DNA from: Polyangium fumosum | Lineage (GTDB): Bacteria; Myxococcota_A; Polyangia; Polyangiales; Polyangiaceae | Assembly: GCF_005144585.1 (NCBI RefSeq) | Contig: NZ_SSMQ01000041.1 | Coordinates: forward strand, 1 to 64,000 | Direction: 5' to 3' | Length of the DNA: 64,000 nucleotides | Shown: positions 46,748 to 55,483 of the stretch, one piece after another | Layout of the letters: each line of letters opens with the position of its first letter | Position numbering within the stretch: the first letter of the stretch is position 1 | The notes under the pieces: model-generated | Told to the model about the DNA's origin: nothing | Databases searched by the model: none | What the model saw: the letters and a program-made list of their open reading frames with translations, nothing else | Translations under genes and position numbers: made by a program

Positions 46748-48673
46748 GTGAGGATCGTCGGGCTCGCTTTATCACTTCTCCTCCTCTTCGACGGTTGCGC
46801 GGAGGCGCCTACGCCTACGGCGCCCCCGCGTGTGCCGCGACCACGCGCCGCCTGCGCAACGCGCGTGCCCACGCGGGTCCCGCTCTACGGCGACCTCCAC
46901 GTCCACACGGCGTTTTCTTTCGACGCCCGCTCCTACGACACCGTGGTCACGCCGGCCGACGCGTATCGCTTCGCGCGTGGCGAGCCGATCCACCTGCCGC
47001 CGCTCGACGCGGCGGGGAAGGGGACCCGCGAGGCGCGGATCGACAGGCCGCTCGATTTCGTGGCCGTCACCGACCACGGCGAGTTCCTCGGCGAGATGTA
47101 CCATTGCACGACGCCCACCTCGCCCAAGTACGACACGTTCACGTGCCAGACGTATCGCGAGGAGGTCGGGCAGGGCGCCTCCACCTTCGCCGTGCGCCTC
47201 TCCCAGGCGAACCCGATGCGCGTCGCGGAGCTCTGCGGCGAAGGCAAGGACTGCGAGGCCGCGGCGCGCGAGCGCTGGCAAGCCATGCAGGACGCGGCCG
47301 AGGCAGCCTACGATCGCAGCGCGTCCTGCTCGCTCACCACGTTCGTCGGGTACGAATACACGAACACGTTCGGGATCTCGAACCTGCACCGGAACGTGAT
47401 CTTCGTGAACGACATCGTGCCCGAGCTGCCCGTCACCTATTTCGAGGCCCCGACACCACTCGACCTCTGGACGCTCCTGCGCGACGGGTGCAAGTCCGCC
47501 GAGAATGGCTGCGACGTGCTCGTCCTCCCGCACAACTCGAACCTCTCGAACGGCCGGCTCTTCGACCCCACCTACCCCGGCGGCGCGACGATCGAGGAAG
47601 AAGCCGCGCGCGCCGCGCTCCGGGCGGAGATGGAGCCCGTCGCCGAGATCTTTCAGCACAAAGGATCGAGCGAGTGCCGCAATGGGTTCCTCGACGTCGA
47701 GGCGGACGTCGATCCGCTCTGCGACTTCGAGGAGCTCCGGCCGGACGACGACGAACAATGCGGCGACAAGCCCGGCTCCGGGGGCATGCGCCTCTGGGGC
47801 TGCACGCATCGGCACGATTTCCTGCGGTATGTCCTGAAAACCGGCCTCCTCGAAGCCGAGCGGCTCGGGACGAACCCCTTTCTGTTTGGCCTCATCGGCT
47901 CGACCGACACCCACAACGGCACGCCGGGCAACACGTCCAGCGTGGGCTTTCCCGGGCACGTCGGGCTCGTCGACGACACGCCGGAGAAGCGCCTCGGCGC
48001 CGGCACGGAGACGCACGACGGCGTCATCAACAATCCAGGCGGGCTCGCCGGGGTCTGGGCCGAGGAGAATTCGCGGGAGTCGATCTTCGAGGCGATCCGC
48101 CGCCGCGAGACCTTCGCCACGAGCGGCGCCCGCATTCCGATCCGCTTCTTCGGCGGCTTCGGGTACGACGCGGGCCTCTGCGGGCGCCCCGAGCGGCTCG
48201 AAGAGGCCTACGCGGCCGGCGTCCCCATGGGCGGAATGCTCGGAACGTCGTCGGGAGCGGAGCCGACGTTTTTCGTACAGGCGACAGCCGACCCCGGCAC
48301 GGCGAGCTGGCCAGGCAGGCCGCTCGAACGGCTTCAGATCATCAAAGGCTACGTGCGCGAGGGAAAGGTATACGAAAAAGTCTATGACGTCGCGGGCACG
48401 CCCGCCCCGGAGCCCGCTGTCGATACGGCGACCTGCGACGTGCTGGCCGAGGGCGCGGAGGAGCTCTGCGCCGTCTGGACGGACCCCGATTTCGTTCCGA
48501 ACGAGCGAGCCTTCTATTATGCCCGCGCCATCGAGGTGCCGAGCTGCCGCTACAGCACGTACGAATGCAACGCGCTCGATCCGGCCTCGGCGCCGGCGGC
48601 GTGCACGGACGTGTCCGTCCCGATGACCGTGCAGCACCGCGCGTGGAGCTCGCCCATCTGGTACGGGCCATGA
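46748..48673 (+). CDS. DUF3604 family lipoprotein (PHP-like)
   Basis: 641 aa from a GTG, with lipobox LLFDGC (Cys17). YGDLHVHTAFSFDA, VTDHGEFLG, VLVLPHNSN and GSTDTHNGTPGNT match DUF3604, whose His/Asp motifs resemble PHP phosphoesterase metal sites. The family reaction is unknown; a metal-dependent hydrolase in the periplasm or at the surface is the reasonable guess. Several Cys pairs suggest disulfides. The gene is preceded 37 nt upstream by the small lipoprotein gene and could be cotranscribed with it. Confidence 0.88.
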   Translation: MRIVGLALSLLLLFDGCAEAPTPTAPPRVPRPRAACATRVPTRVPLYGDLHVHTAFSFDARSYDTVVTPADAYRFARGEPIHLPPLDAAGKGTREARIDRPLDFVAVTDHGEFLGEMYHCTTPTSPKYDTFTCQTYREEVGQGASTFAVRLSQANPMRVAELCGEGKDCEAAARERWQAMQDAAEAAYDRSASCSLTTFVGYEYTNTFGISNLHRNVIFVNDIVPELPVTYFEAPTPLDLWTLLRDGCKSAENGCDVLVLPHNSNLSNGRLFDPTYPGGATIEEEAARAALRAEMEPVAEIFQHKGSSECRNGFLDVEADVDPLCDFEELRPDDDEQCGDKPGSGGMRLWGCTHRHDFLRYVLKTGLLEAERLGTNPFLFGLIGSTDTHNGTPGNTSSVGFPGHVGLVDDTPEKRLGAGTETHDGVINNPGGLAGVWAEENSRESIFEAIRRRETFATSGARIPIRFFGGFGYDAGLCGRPERLEEAYAAGVPMGGMLGTSSGAEPTFFVQATADPGTASWPGRPLERLQIIKGYVREGKVYEKVYDVAGTPAPEPAVDTATCDVLAEGAEELCAVWTDPDFVPNERAFYYARAIEVPSCRYSTYECNALDPASAPAACTDVSVPMTVQHRAWSSPIWYGP

Positions 48674-48848
48674 GAGGTCGCCCGGCGGCTTCCAGGCGCT
48701 CCCGGGAGACGGGCACGTCGGCCCTCGACATCCATTGCCGTCGTGACTACTTCCTTTCCGGGGTCGTACGCGCCCGAGCTGCATCGAGAAGAAAAAGAGG
48801 ATGCGGACATGAGGCAAAACGAGGGGCGACGGGCAGCGCGAGGAGCCC

Positions 48849-50465
48849 ATGACGGAATACGTCTTCTCTGGCGTTCGTGAAATGCAAGCGGAGTCGGCCC
48901 TCCTCCGCGGCGCCCTCGACGTGCTGGACGACGCGATCGTCGTGGTGGACCAGACCGGCAAATTCGTGTCGTGGAACCGGACCGCGGCGCGCCTCGTCGG
49001 GGTCCCTGTCGACGCCTCCCCCGAGGCGTGGACCGAAGCGTTTGGTGTTTTCTTTCCAGATGAACGAACGCCTTGCCCAACCGAATCCATTCCGCTCTGG
49101 CGGGCTCTTCAAGGCGAGCGCGTGGAGGACGTCGAGCTCTACGTGAAGAACCCGCGCGCGCCGCAGGGGATCCATGTCCTCGCCTCCGCGCGGCCGATCC
49201 TGGGCGAGCAGGGTCGGGTCCGCGGCGGCGTGGTGGTCTTTCGGGACGTGACGCTGGCGAAGGTCGCGAAGGCGGCGCTCGGTCACGCGGAGGCGCGTAT
49301 GCGCGCGATCGTCTCCAATACGCCGAACATTGCGATCGAGGGATACGATTTGCAGGGCCGCGTGCTCTACTGGAACCGGGCCGCCGAGCGCCTCTTCGGC
49401 TGGTCCGAGGACGAGGTCGTCGGCAAGACGCTCGACGGCATGATGCTCGACACACCCTCGACGGCGAAGTTCGTGGAGACGCTCGAAGAGATGGCGCGCA
49501 CGGGCATACCGAACGGCCCCAAGGAATGGTCGTGTTATCGCAAGGACGGCAGCCAGGTCTGGGTGTACTCGACGATCTTTTCGATCCCGACGATCACGGG
49601 CGCTTGCGAGTTCGTCTGCATGGACGTCGACGTGACGCCCCTCAAGCACGCCGAGAATCGGATCCGGGAGCAGGCGCAGCGGATGGAGGCGCAGGCCACG
49701 GACAACGCGAATCTCTTTCACGAGGCGCTGGAGGCGATCTCGGCGCGCGACGACTTTCTGGCCGTCGCCTCGCACGAGCTGCGCACGCCGCTCACGCCCC
49801 TCAAGTTGCAGCTCGAACGCCTCGTGCGGGATGCGCGCGCCGGGGCCCACCAGGAGCGCCTGGCGCCGGCGCTCGAGGTCGCCTATCGGCAGGTCGGGCG
49901 GCTCGCGGCGCTCATCGATTGCCTGCTCGACGTCTCGCGGATCACGGCGGGCAAGCTCGATTTGTGCCTCGACGAGGTCGACCTCTGCGCGCTGGTGCAC
50001 GACGTCGTCACGCGCTTCGGTCGCGAGATCGAGGACGCCGGGTGCCAGCTCTCGTTTCCTCATGACAAGCCGATCCTCGGCGCGTGGGATCGGCTGCGGC
50101 TCGAACAGGTGGTCACGAACCTCCTCGGCAATGCGATCAAGTACGGCCGCGGCAAGCCGATCGAGATCGGGCTCGAAGCGGACGAGGGCACGGCGCGCCT
50201 CACGGTCCGCGACCACGGCGTCGGCATTGCACCGGAGGATCAGGGCAAGATCTTCGAGCGATTCGAGCGCGCCGTCACGAACCAATCCTTTGGTGGCCTC
50301 GGCCTCGGGTTGTGGATCGTGCGGCAGATCGTGGAGACACACGGCGGGACCGTGCGGGTGGAGAGCGCGCCGGGCAAGGGCTCCACGTTCCAGGTGGAAT
50401 TGCCGCGGTGGCGGAGGACGCTCGACGAATTGCAAGGCCCGCTCTCGATATCGCAGGGGACGTGA
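48849..50465 (+). CDS. Soluble PAS-domain sensor histidine kinase
   Basis: 538 aa with no membrane helix, so it senses an internal signal. Two PAS domains at about residues 18-135 and 150-265 (second with YWNRAAERLFGWSEDEVVGK), a coiled linker, HisKA with phospho-acceptor His309 (ASHELRTPLTP), and HATPase_c with the N box NLLGNAIKYG, G1 DHGVGI and G2 GLGLGLWIV. GAGGAG 4 nt before the ATG confirms the start. No response regulator is adjacent, so it is an orphan kinase, common in myxobacteria. PAS ligand not deducible. Confidence 0.94.
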   Translation: MTEYVFSGVREMQAESALLRGALDVLDDAIVVVDQTGKFVSWNRTAARLVGVPVDASPEAWTEAFGVFFPDERTPCPTESIPLWRALQGERVEDVELYVKNPRAPQGIHVLASARPILGEQGRVRGGVVVFRDVTLAKVAKAALGHAEARMRAIVSNTPNIAIEGYDLQGRVLYWNRAAERLFGWSEDEVVGKTLDGMMLDTPSTAKFVETLEEMARTGIPNGPKEWSCYRKDGSQVWVYSTIFSIPTITGACEFVCMDVDVTPLKHAENRIREQAQRMEAQATDNANLFHEALEAISARDDFLAVASHELRTPLTPLKLQLERLVRDARAGAHQERLAPALEVAYRQVGRLAALIDCLLDVSRITAGKLDLCLDEVDLCALVHDVVTRFGREIEDAGCQLSFPHDKPILGAWDRLRLEQVVTNLLGNAIKYGRGKPIEIGLEADEGTARLTVRDHGVGIAPEDQGKIFERFERAVTNQSFGGLGLGLWIVRQIVETHGGTVRVESAPGKGSTFQVELPRWRRTLDELQGPLSISQGT

Positions 50466-50507
50466 TCGCTGTTGCCAGCGGCGCGCCGGGGAGCGATCCT
50501 CGGGCGC

Positions 50508-51680
50508 ATGCAGACGTTCGCGCTTGCCTCCTTTGCCTCCCTCGCTCTCTTCGCCCTCGCGTGCAGCCCGTCTTTGGGCGGGGGAGGGACGCAGGGCTCG
50601 GGGAGCGGCGGCTCCGCGTCGTCGAGCGGGATGTCGTCCTCCACGGGCTCCTCGTCGTCGAGCGGCGCGGGCGGCGGCGGTCCGACGGCGGAGGTGCATT
50701 TCATCGGTCGATTCACGAACGAGGCGGATCCGCGCTTCGCCTGGCCCGGCAGCACGATCGTCGCGCGTTTCTCGGGCACGGGCCTCGACGTGCGCCTCGC
50801 GGACGCCGGCAACAACCATTTTGCCGTCGTGATCGACGACGGACCGCCCACCGACCTCGCGACGAGCAGCGCCAAGGACACGTACACGCTCGCGGCGAAC
50901 CTGCCCGCCGGCGAGCACACGGTCTTGCTCGAAAAACGCACCGAGTCGTACGTGGGCGTCGTGCAGTTCAAGGGATTCGTGCCTGCGCCCGGCGGCGCGC
51001 TCGTCCCCACGCCCGAGCCGTGGAGCCGCAAGATCGAGCTCGTCGGTGATTCGATCACCTGCGGCTACGGCAACACCGGCGCGGGCCCGCTCTGCCCGTT
51101 CTCGCCCGAGACCGAGGACGAGTATTCGGCGTACGGCGCCCTCGCGGCGCGCAAGCTCGGGGCCGCGCACATGGGGATCTCGTACTCGGGGATCGGCGTG
51201 TACCGCGATTACAGCGGCGCGACGCAGAACCAGATGCCCATCCGCTTCGAGCGCACCCTCGCCGACGATCCGGCCTCGACCTGGGATTTTTCCTACATCC
51301 CGGACGTCGTCGTCGTGAACCTCGGGACGAACGATTTTGCCAAGGATGACCCCGGGCAACAATACATCGACGCGCTCTCCGGGTTCCTGGACAAGCTGCG
51401 CGGGCATTACCCGAACGCGTACCTGCTCTGCGCCGTCGGCTCCATGCTCTCGGACTCGTATCCCTCCGGCGCGATGCATTTGACGAAGGTCAAGCAGCAC
51501 ATCAACACGACGCTCGACGCCCGCAAGGCGAAGGGCGACACGAACGTGGGGTTCGTGGACCTCGGCGAGCAAAACGCGGCGGTGGACGGGATCGGCTGTG
51601 ATTACCACCCGAGCGTCGCCACGCACCAGAAGATGGCGGACAAGCTCGTGGCCGCGATTCAATCGGCCAAGGGCTGGTGA
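50508..51680 (+). CDS. SGNH esterase lipoprotein, CE2-like carbohydrate esterase
   Basis: 390 aa. Lipobox LFALAC (Cys19) and a Ser/Gly linker. Residues about 48-170 form the N-terminal jelly-roll seen in CE2 enzymes (VHFIGRF to YVGVVQFKGF). The SGNH domain follows: GDSITCGYG with nucleophile Ser, GTNDF, and DYHPS with the catalytic His. CE2 enzymes remove acetyl groups from xylan, mannan or related glycans. A surface location fits polysaccharide degradation. The ATG at 50508 gives an immediate signal peptide; upstream frame is not needed. Confidence 0.9.
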   Translation: MQTFALASFASLALFALACSPSLGGGGTQGSGSGGSASSSGMSSSTGSSSSSGAGGGGPTAEVHFIGRFTNEADPRFAWPGSTIVARFSGTGLDVRLADAGNNHFAVVIDDGPPTDLATSSAKDTYTLAANLPAGEHTVLLEKRTESYVGVVQFKGFVPAPGGALVPTPEPWSRKIELVGDSITCGYGNTGAGPLCPFSPETEDEYSAYGALAARKLGAAHMGISYSGIGVYRDYSGATQNQMPIRFERTLADDPASTWDFSYIPDVVVVNLGTNDFAKDDPGQQYIDALSGFLDKLRGHYPNAYLLCAVGSMLSDSYPSGAMHLTKVKQHINTTLDARKAKGDTNVGFVDLGEQNAAVDGIGCDYHPSVATHQKMADKLVAAIQSAKGW

Positions 51681-51696
51681 GGCGCGCGCACGGGCG

Positions 51697-54048
51697 TCAC
51701 GGCGAGGGGGCGCGGTCCGGGGCCACGGTCCGTGCCCATCGCTCGATCGGTCCTCGTTCCATGGGCGAGAGGCCGAGCGCGCGGGCGACGAGATCGTCGA
51801 GCGTGTCCTGCTCGGCCCGGCTGATGCCCTGATTGCGGGCGCCGAAACTCTCGGCGAGCGCCTCGATCTCGGGGACGAGCCCGAGGTCGGCCGGCGCGGG
51901 GAGCGCGCGCAGGTGGGTGATCTTCACCTGGGGCATGCCCTGCCGGGCGTCGCGGTGCCGCATGTAATGGTACCAGCGAATGGGGCTCGCGTTGAGCCAT
52001 CCGAGGAGAAACACCGCGCTCCACCGCTCGTCGGCGAACCCCGCGAGGATCGAGTTCCGGAAGGCGAGGCCGTCGGACAAGGCGACCATGGGAAAACGGG
52101 CCGTCTGGCGAATGAGCAGGCGCACGGTGAGCCATTCGGCGTCCTTGCGGAAGCGACCCGTGAAATCGGCGGGATCACAATAGAGGCGCGGAGGACGCCG
52201 GGAAAACGGCTCGATGTCCCCGCCCACACGCAGGCCGACCTGGAGACGCCCCTCGGGCGCCTCGCGCTCGTGGAGGTGCCGGACGTCGTCGCCGTTGCTC
52301 TGAAACCCGCGCTCGCCGAAGAGGTGCGGGGGCAGCTTCGGCAGGGCCGAGAGGGTATCGAGCAGGGCCGCCGTTTCGGCGTCGAGGTCCGTGCGCGCGA
52401 GCGGCCAGGCGAGCGCCGTGTCGAGCGAGGCTTTTTCCTTCCGGCGTGTGGAGAGCAGGCCCATGCTCGGTTGGAAGACGCCCTCGAATGCGTCCCCGAA
52501 ATCGGGCAGATCGTCGTCGCACACGCAGAGCGCGTCGTGCGCGCGGCGCGAGGGCTCATACCCGCCGAGATCCGACATCGACGTCGGCAAAACGAGCCCG
52601 AGACGACCTCCCGGTCGAAGCATGCGGGCGCACTGGTGGACGAAAAGACCCTGCAAATTGCGATATCCGGCGAAGGCCGGGTTCGTGCGTCGATAAAATT
52701 CACGCAGCTCGTTGGCGAGCGGCTGCGCGGCGCGGCCGGCGTACGAGACCCAGGGCGGGTTTCCCACGCATGCGTCGAACCCGCCGCGGCCGAAGACCTC
52801 CGGGAGCTCGATGTCCCAGTGGAACGGAGAACGCGAGGCCGCGAACGCCGTGGCCTCGGCCTCGAACTCCGTCCCGCCCTCGCCGGCGAGATGACGCGCG
52901 GCCAGATCCGGCAGGGCCGCCAGGCGTTCTTTCTGGGCTTTTTTATCGTCCGAGGCAAAGAGCGCGGCGAGAAGGGCATGGCCCACGGTGCGCAGCGGCG
53001 CGAGCGCGCGGTTGGCCTCGGCGAGGAGATCCGGATCGGCCGTCTCGAAAAAACGTCGCCGCAGCGTCTCTGCCTCGGCCAGGCGCTCGTGGACCTTCGC
53101 TGGGGAGATGGCTTCCATCGATTCGCGCCCGAGCCCCACGAGCGAATCCCCATGGCGCAGGCTCGCTTCGAGAAACGAAAAGGGATGCGTCTTTGGCGCC
53201 GTGAGCAGCCAGAGCGACACCCGGGCGAGGTCCACGGCGATCGGATTGCGATCCACGCCGTAAAGGCAATTCGCGGCGACGAGCCGGCGCGCGTGGGATT
53301 GCGGACCCTCGCCGGGCGGCAAATCCGCGGGTATCCCGTCACGCTCCCAGGCGGCGACGAGGCGCTCGGCGAGCCATCGACAGACCTGCACGAGAAATGC
53401 GCCCGCGCCCATGGCGGGGTCGCAGACGGAGAGGCGGAGGATCTCCTCGGGACGCGCGTCCGGGCGCACGAGCGGGGCGAGCGTACGCTCGACCATGATT
53501 CGCGTGAGCAGCGGCGAGGTATAATGGGCGCCCGTGCGGCGCCGCTCCTCGGAGAACCCCATCAGCGTCTCGTACACAGTGCCGATGTGCTCGACGTCGA
53601 GGTCGGCGTATCCGAGGCGCTCGCCCGACACGAGGAGGAGTTTGTCGAGGATCCGCAGGACGACGGCGTCGGAGAGCCGCCCTTCGAGGAATGGAAAGGC
53701 GTCCGCGTCGAAGAGCGCGCCGCGCCGGGCGGGGCCCGGAGGAGGCGTTTGCCCGAGGGCGCCTTCATGCAGACGGCGAAACAGGGCCCTCACGCGCGGC
53801 CATGCGTCGTGACGATCGGCGAGCGAGGCGCGTTCGACCGCGGCGAGCTCGGCGTGCAAGGCGCCGAGCTCATCGCCCGGAAAGAGCCCGCGCGACGAAG
53901 CAAAAAGAACGACGACGAGGCGCAGGACCACGCTCACGAGCCCCGCTGGATCCGCCCCCGGAAACCCGGCCGTGAGCTCGCGCAGGCAGAGCGTCGCCTG
54001 CTCTCGCAAGACGCCCGCGCCTCGGGCCACGTTCGCGCTCTCCGTCAC
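51697..54048 (-). CDS. Orphan DNA adenine methyltransferase, Eco57I/type IIG-like
   Basis: 783 aa from a GTG at 54048 that overlaps the upstream stop (GTGA). Contains GAHYTSPLLTRIMV, SAM motif I DPAMGAGAF (residues 210-218) and catalytic motif IV NPPW (430-433), as in N6-adenine methyltransferases of type IIG and BREX/DISARM-like enzymes. A C-terminal target-recognition-like region is present. No PD-(D/E)XK or helicase domain is seen and no nuclease gene is adjacent, so it appears to be a solitary modification enzyme. It is translationally coupled to exported proteins, an unexpected context. Confidence 0.88.
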   Translation of the reverse strand: MTESANVARGAGVLREQATLCLRELTAGFPGADPAGLVSVVLRLVVVLFASSRGLFPGDELGALHAELAAVERASLADRHDAWPRVRALFRRLHEGALGQTPPPGPARRGALFDADAFPFLEGRLSDAVVLRILDKLLLVSGERLGYADLDVEHIGTVYETLMGFSEERRRTGAHYTSPLLTRIMVERTLAPLVRPDARPEEILRLSVCDPAMGAGAFLVQVCRWLAERLVAAWERDGIPADLPPGEGPQSHARRLVAANCLYGVDRNPIAVDLARVSLWLLTAPKTHPFSFLEASLRHGDSLVGLGRESMEAISPAKVHERLAEAETLRRRFFETADPDLLAEANRALAPLRTVGHALLAALFASDDKKAQKERLAALPDLAARHLAGEGGTEFEAEATAFAASRSPFHWDIELPEVFGRGGFDACVGNPPWVSYAGRAAQPLANELREFYRRTNPAFAGYRNLQGLFVHQCARMLRPGGRLGLVLPTSMSDLGGYEPSRRAHDALCVCDDDLPDFGDAFEGVFQPSMGLLSTRRKEKASLDTALAWPLARTDLDAETAALLDTLSALPKLPPHLFGERGFQSNGDDVRHLHEREAPEGRLQVGLRVGGDIEPFSRRPPRLYCDPADFTGRFRKDAEWLTVRLLIRQTARFPMVALSDGLAFRNSILAGFADERWSAVFLLGWLNASPIRWYHYMRHRDARQGMPQVKITHLRALPAPADLGLVPEIEALAESFGARNQGISRAEQDTLDDLVARALGLSPMERGPIERWARTVAPDRAPSP

Positions 54049-54899
54049 TGTTTTTCGCAATGGATGAGCTCGATCCAGGGGAGCGCCGCCTCGCTCGCGT
54101 CCGTCTCCGCTTGGGCCGTGTACGTGTCGTTCCGTGCATACCCGGTCGCGGCGCCGTTGCTCACGAGCCCGATTCCGTGGGAGGTCGTGGCGAGCGAGAC
54201 CTCGCCTCCGTGCGTATGCGTGCGCGAGGCCGCGCTCGAAAGGGGTTCGCCGCCGAACGAGAGATCCGGGGGCGCGTCCTTCGGCAGGCCCACGACGAGC
54301 CGGCCTTGCGTTGCGGCGGCCTGCTGAAAGCCCGCGGGGCATTTCGGGCCGTCGTAAAAGATCTGCATGCCCTTCGGCAATGGTTTGACCCCGGCCTCCG
54401 GCGCCGCGAGCTTCTTGCACGCGAGGAGCTGGACGTACGGCAATCCCGTGGTGGATTTCTCCGAGGTCGTGCCGAATTCGAGCGTTCCCGCCGCAGAGAC
54501 GCCGTTGTTGCCGCCGCCGGAGACGCCTGCATACGTGATGGGGACGAGGTCGAACGTCGCTTTCACCCCGTGCGTGTGGGGCCGCTCTTCGCCGCTCAGG
54601 AGCGGCTCGCCCACGGTCGTTCCGCCCGCCGCGTCGGCGATCGTCGGGAGCACCGTGCGTCCGGCCGCGGCCTTGTACGGCTCCCATCCGCTCGGGCAGG
54701 CAGGGACCTGGAAAAACCCGATCGTGTTCGTGGGCATTGCGTCGCCGCGCGCCCCGGGGCCGCCGCCCACGCCGCCGCTCCCTCCGCTCCCGCCATTTCC
54801 CTCCCCGCCGGCGCCTTGCGAGTCGCCGGTCGTGGACACGGATCCGGTCGCGCATGCCGTGACGAGGGCGATGGCCGTGATCGCGGCCGCGCTTTTCAT
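54045..54899 (-). CDS. Exported lipoprotein with two CPxG/HTH repeat domains
   Basis: 284 aa. The ATG at 54899 overlaps the upstream stop (ATGA); MRQAM five codons earlier is an alternative. Lipobox ALVTAC (Cys16) followed by a Gly-rich linker. Two tandem domains of about 115 residues follow the pattern CPxG(W/F), GRxVxx, RxHTHG, ending LP(Y/W)(V/I)(Q/E)LxxCxK. The CPxGW to HTH pattern is vaguely similar to phage tail-collar domains. It shares the domain with the 148-aa protein upstream. Surface binding protein is the best guess. Confidence 0.8.
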   Translation of the reverse strand: MKSAAAITAIALVTACATGSVSTTGDSQGAGGEGNGGSGGSGGVGGGPGARGDAMPTNTIGFFQVPACPSGWEPYKAAAGRTVLPTIADAAGGTTVGEPLLSGEERPHTHGVKATFDLVPITYAGVSGGGNNGVSAAGTLEFGTTSEKSTTGLPYVQLLACKKLAAPEAGVKPLPKGMQIFYDGPKCPAGFQQAAATQGRLVVGLPKDAPPDLSFGGEPLSSAASRTHTHGGEVSLATTSHGIGLVSNGAATGYARNDTYTAQAETDASEAALPWIELIHCEKQ

Positions 54900-55342
54900 T
54901 GCTTGACGCATGCCATCACCTGCACGAAAGGAAGGCCCGAGACACCGGGGTTCGTCGTCCCCGCAATGGCGTACGTCTGCGCCTGCGCGCCCGCCTGGTT
55001 GCTCCCGTCGGCGGCCGCGATCGACTTCGAGGGCAGGGCGATCTCGCCCGCATAGTCGTGGGTGTGCGTGCGATCCTCGCGGTCGGAGAGCGGCCCGCCC
55101 ACCTGCACGCCGACGTCCTTGCCCTCGGCGACCGCCACGACGAGCCGCCCCTCGACGTTCGGCGCGGGCGCCCATCCGGGCGGACAAACGCCCCCTTCGA
55201 CGTGGGCCACCATGCCGGCCGGCACACCATCCTCCTCCACGGGTTCCCCGGACGCGCTCCGGCTCGCGACGAGCCCGAGGCCAAGACCGAGGCCGAGGAG
55301 CAGAAACCTTCCTGTCATCGTACCCGAGATTGGTTTGTGCAT
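54896..55342 (-). CDS. Exported protein with one CPxGW/HTH domain
   Basis: 148 aa. Signal peptide from MTGRFLLLGLGLGLGLVASR (start at ATG 55342 or 55318). A single copy of the domain follows: CPPGWAPAP, GRLVVAVAEG, RTHTHDY, and LPFVQVMACVKQ at the extreme C-terminus. First gene of a three-gene operon with the lipoprotein and the DNA methyltransferase, each overlapping the next by 4 bp. No known family is named with confidence. Confidence 0.78.
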   Translation of the reverse strand: MHKPISGTMTGRFLLLGLGLGLGLVASRSASGEPVEEDGVPAGMVAHVEGGVCPPGWAPAPNVEGRLVVAVAEGKDVGVQVGGPLSDREDRTHTHDYAGEIALPSKSIAAADGSNQAGAQAQTYAIAGTTNPGVSGLPFVQVMACVKQ

Positions 55343-55483
55343 GCTTCGAGGCGTATCGACCCGCGCCGGGCGCGTCAACGGGTAGCGGATGACGCACCGC
55401 TGCGTAAACCACGTCGCCGCTCCGCGGGACGCGGGTCCATTTTTCCCCTCGATCCCGCGCCTGTTGAGATAGGCTTCGGCACG

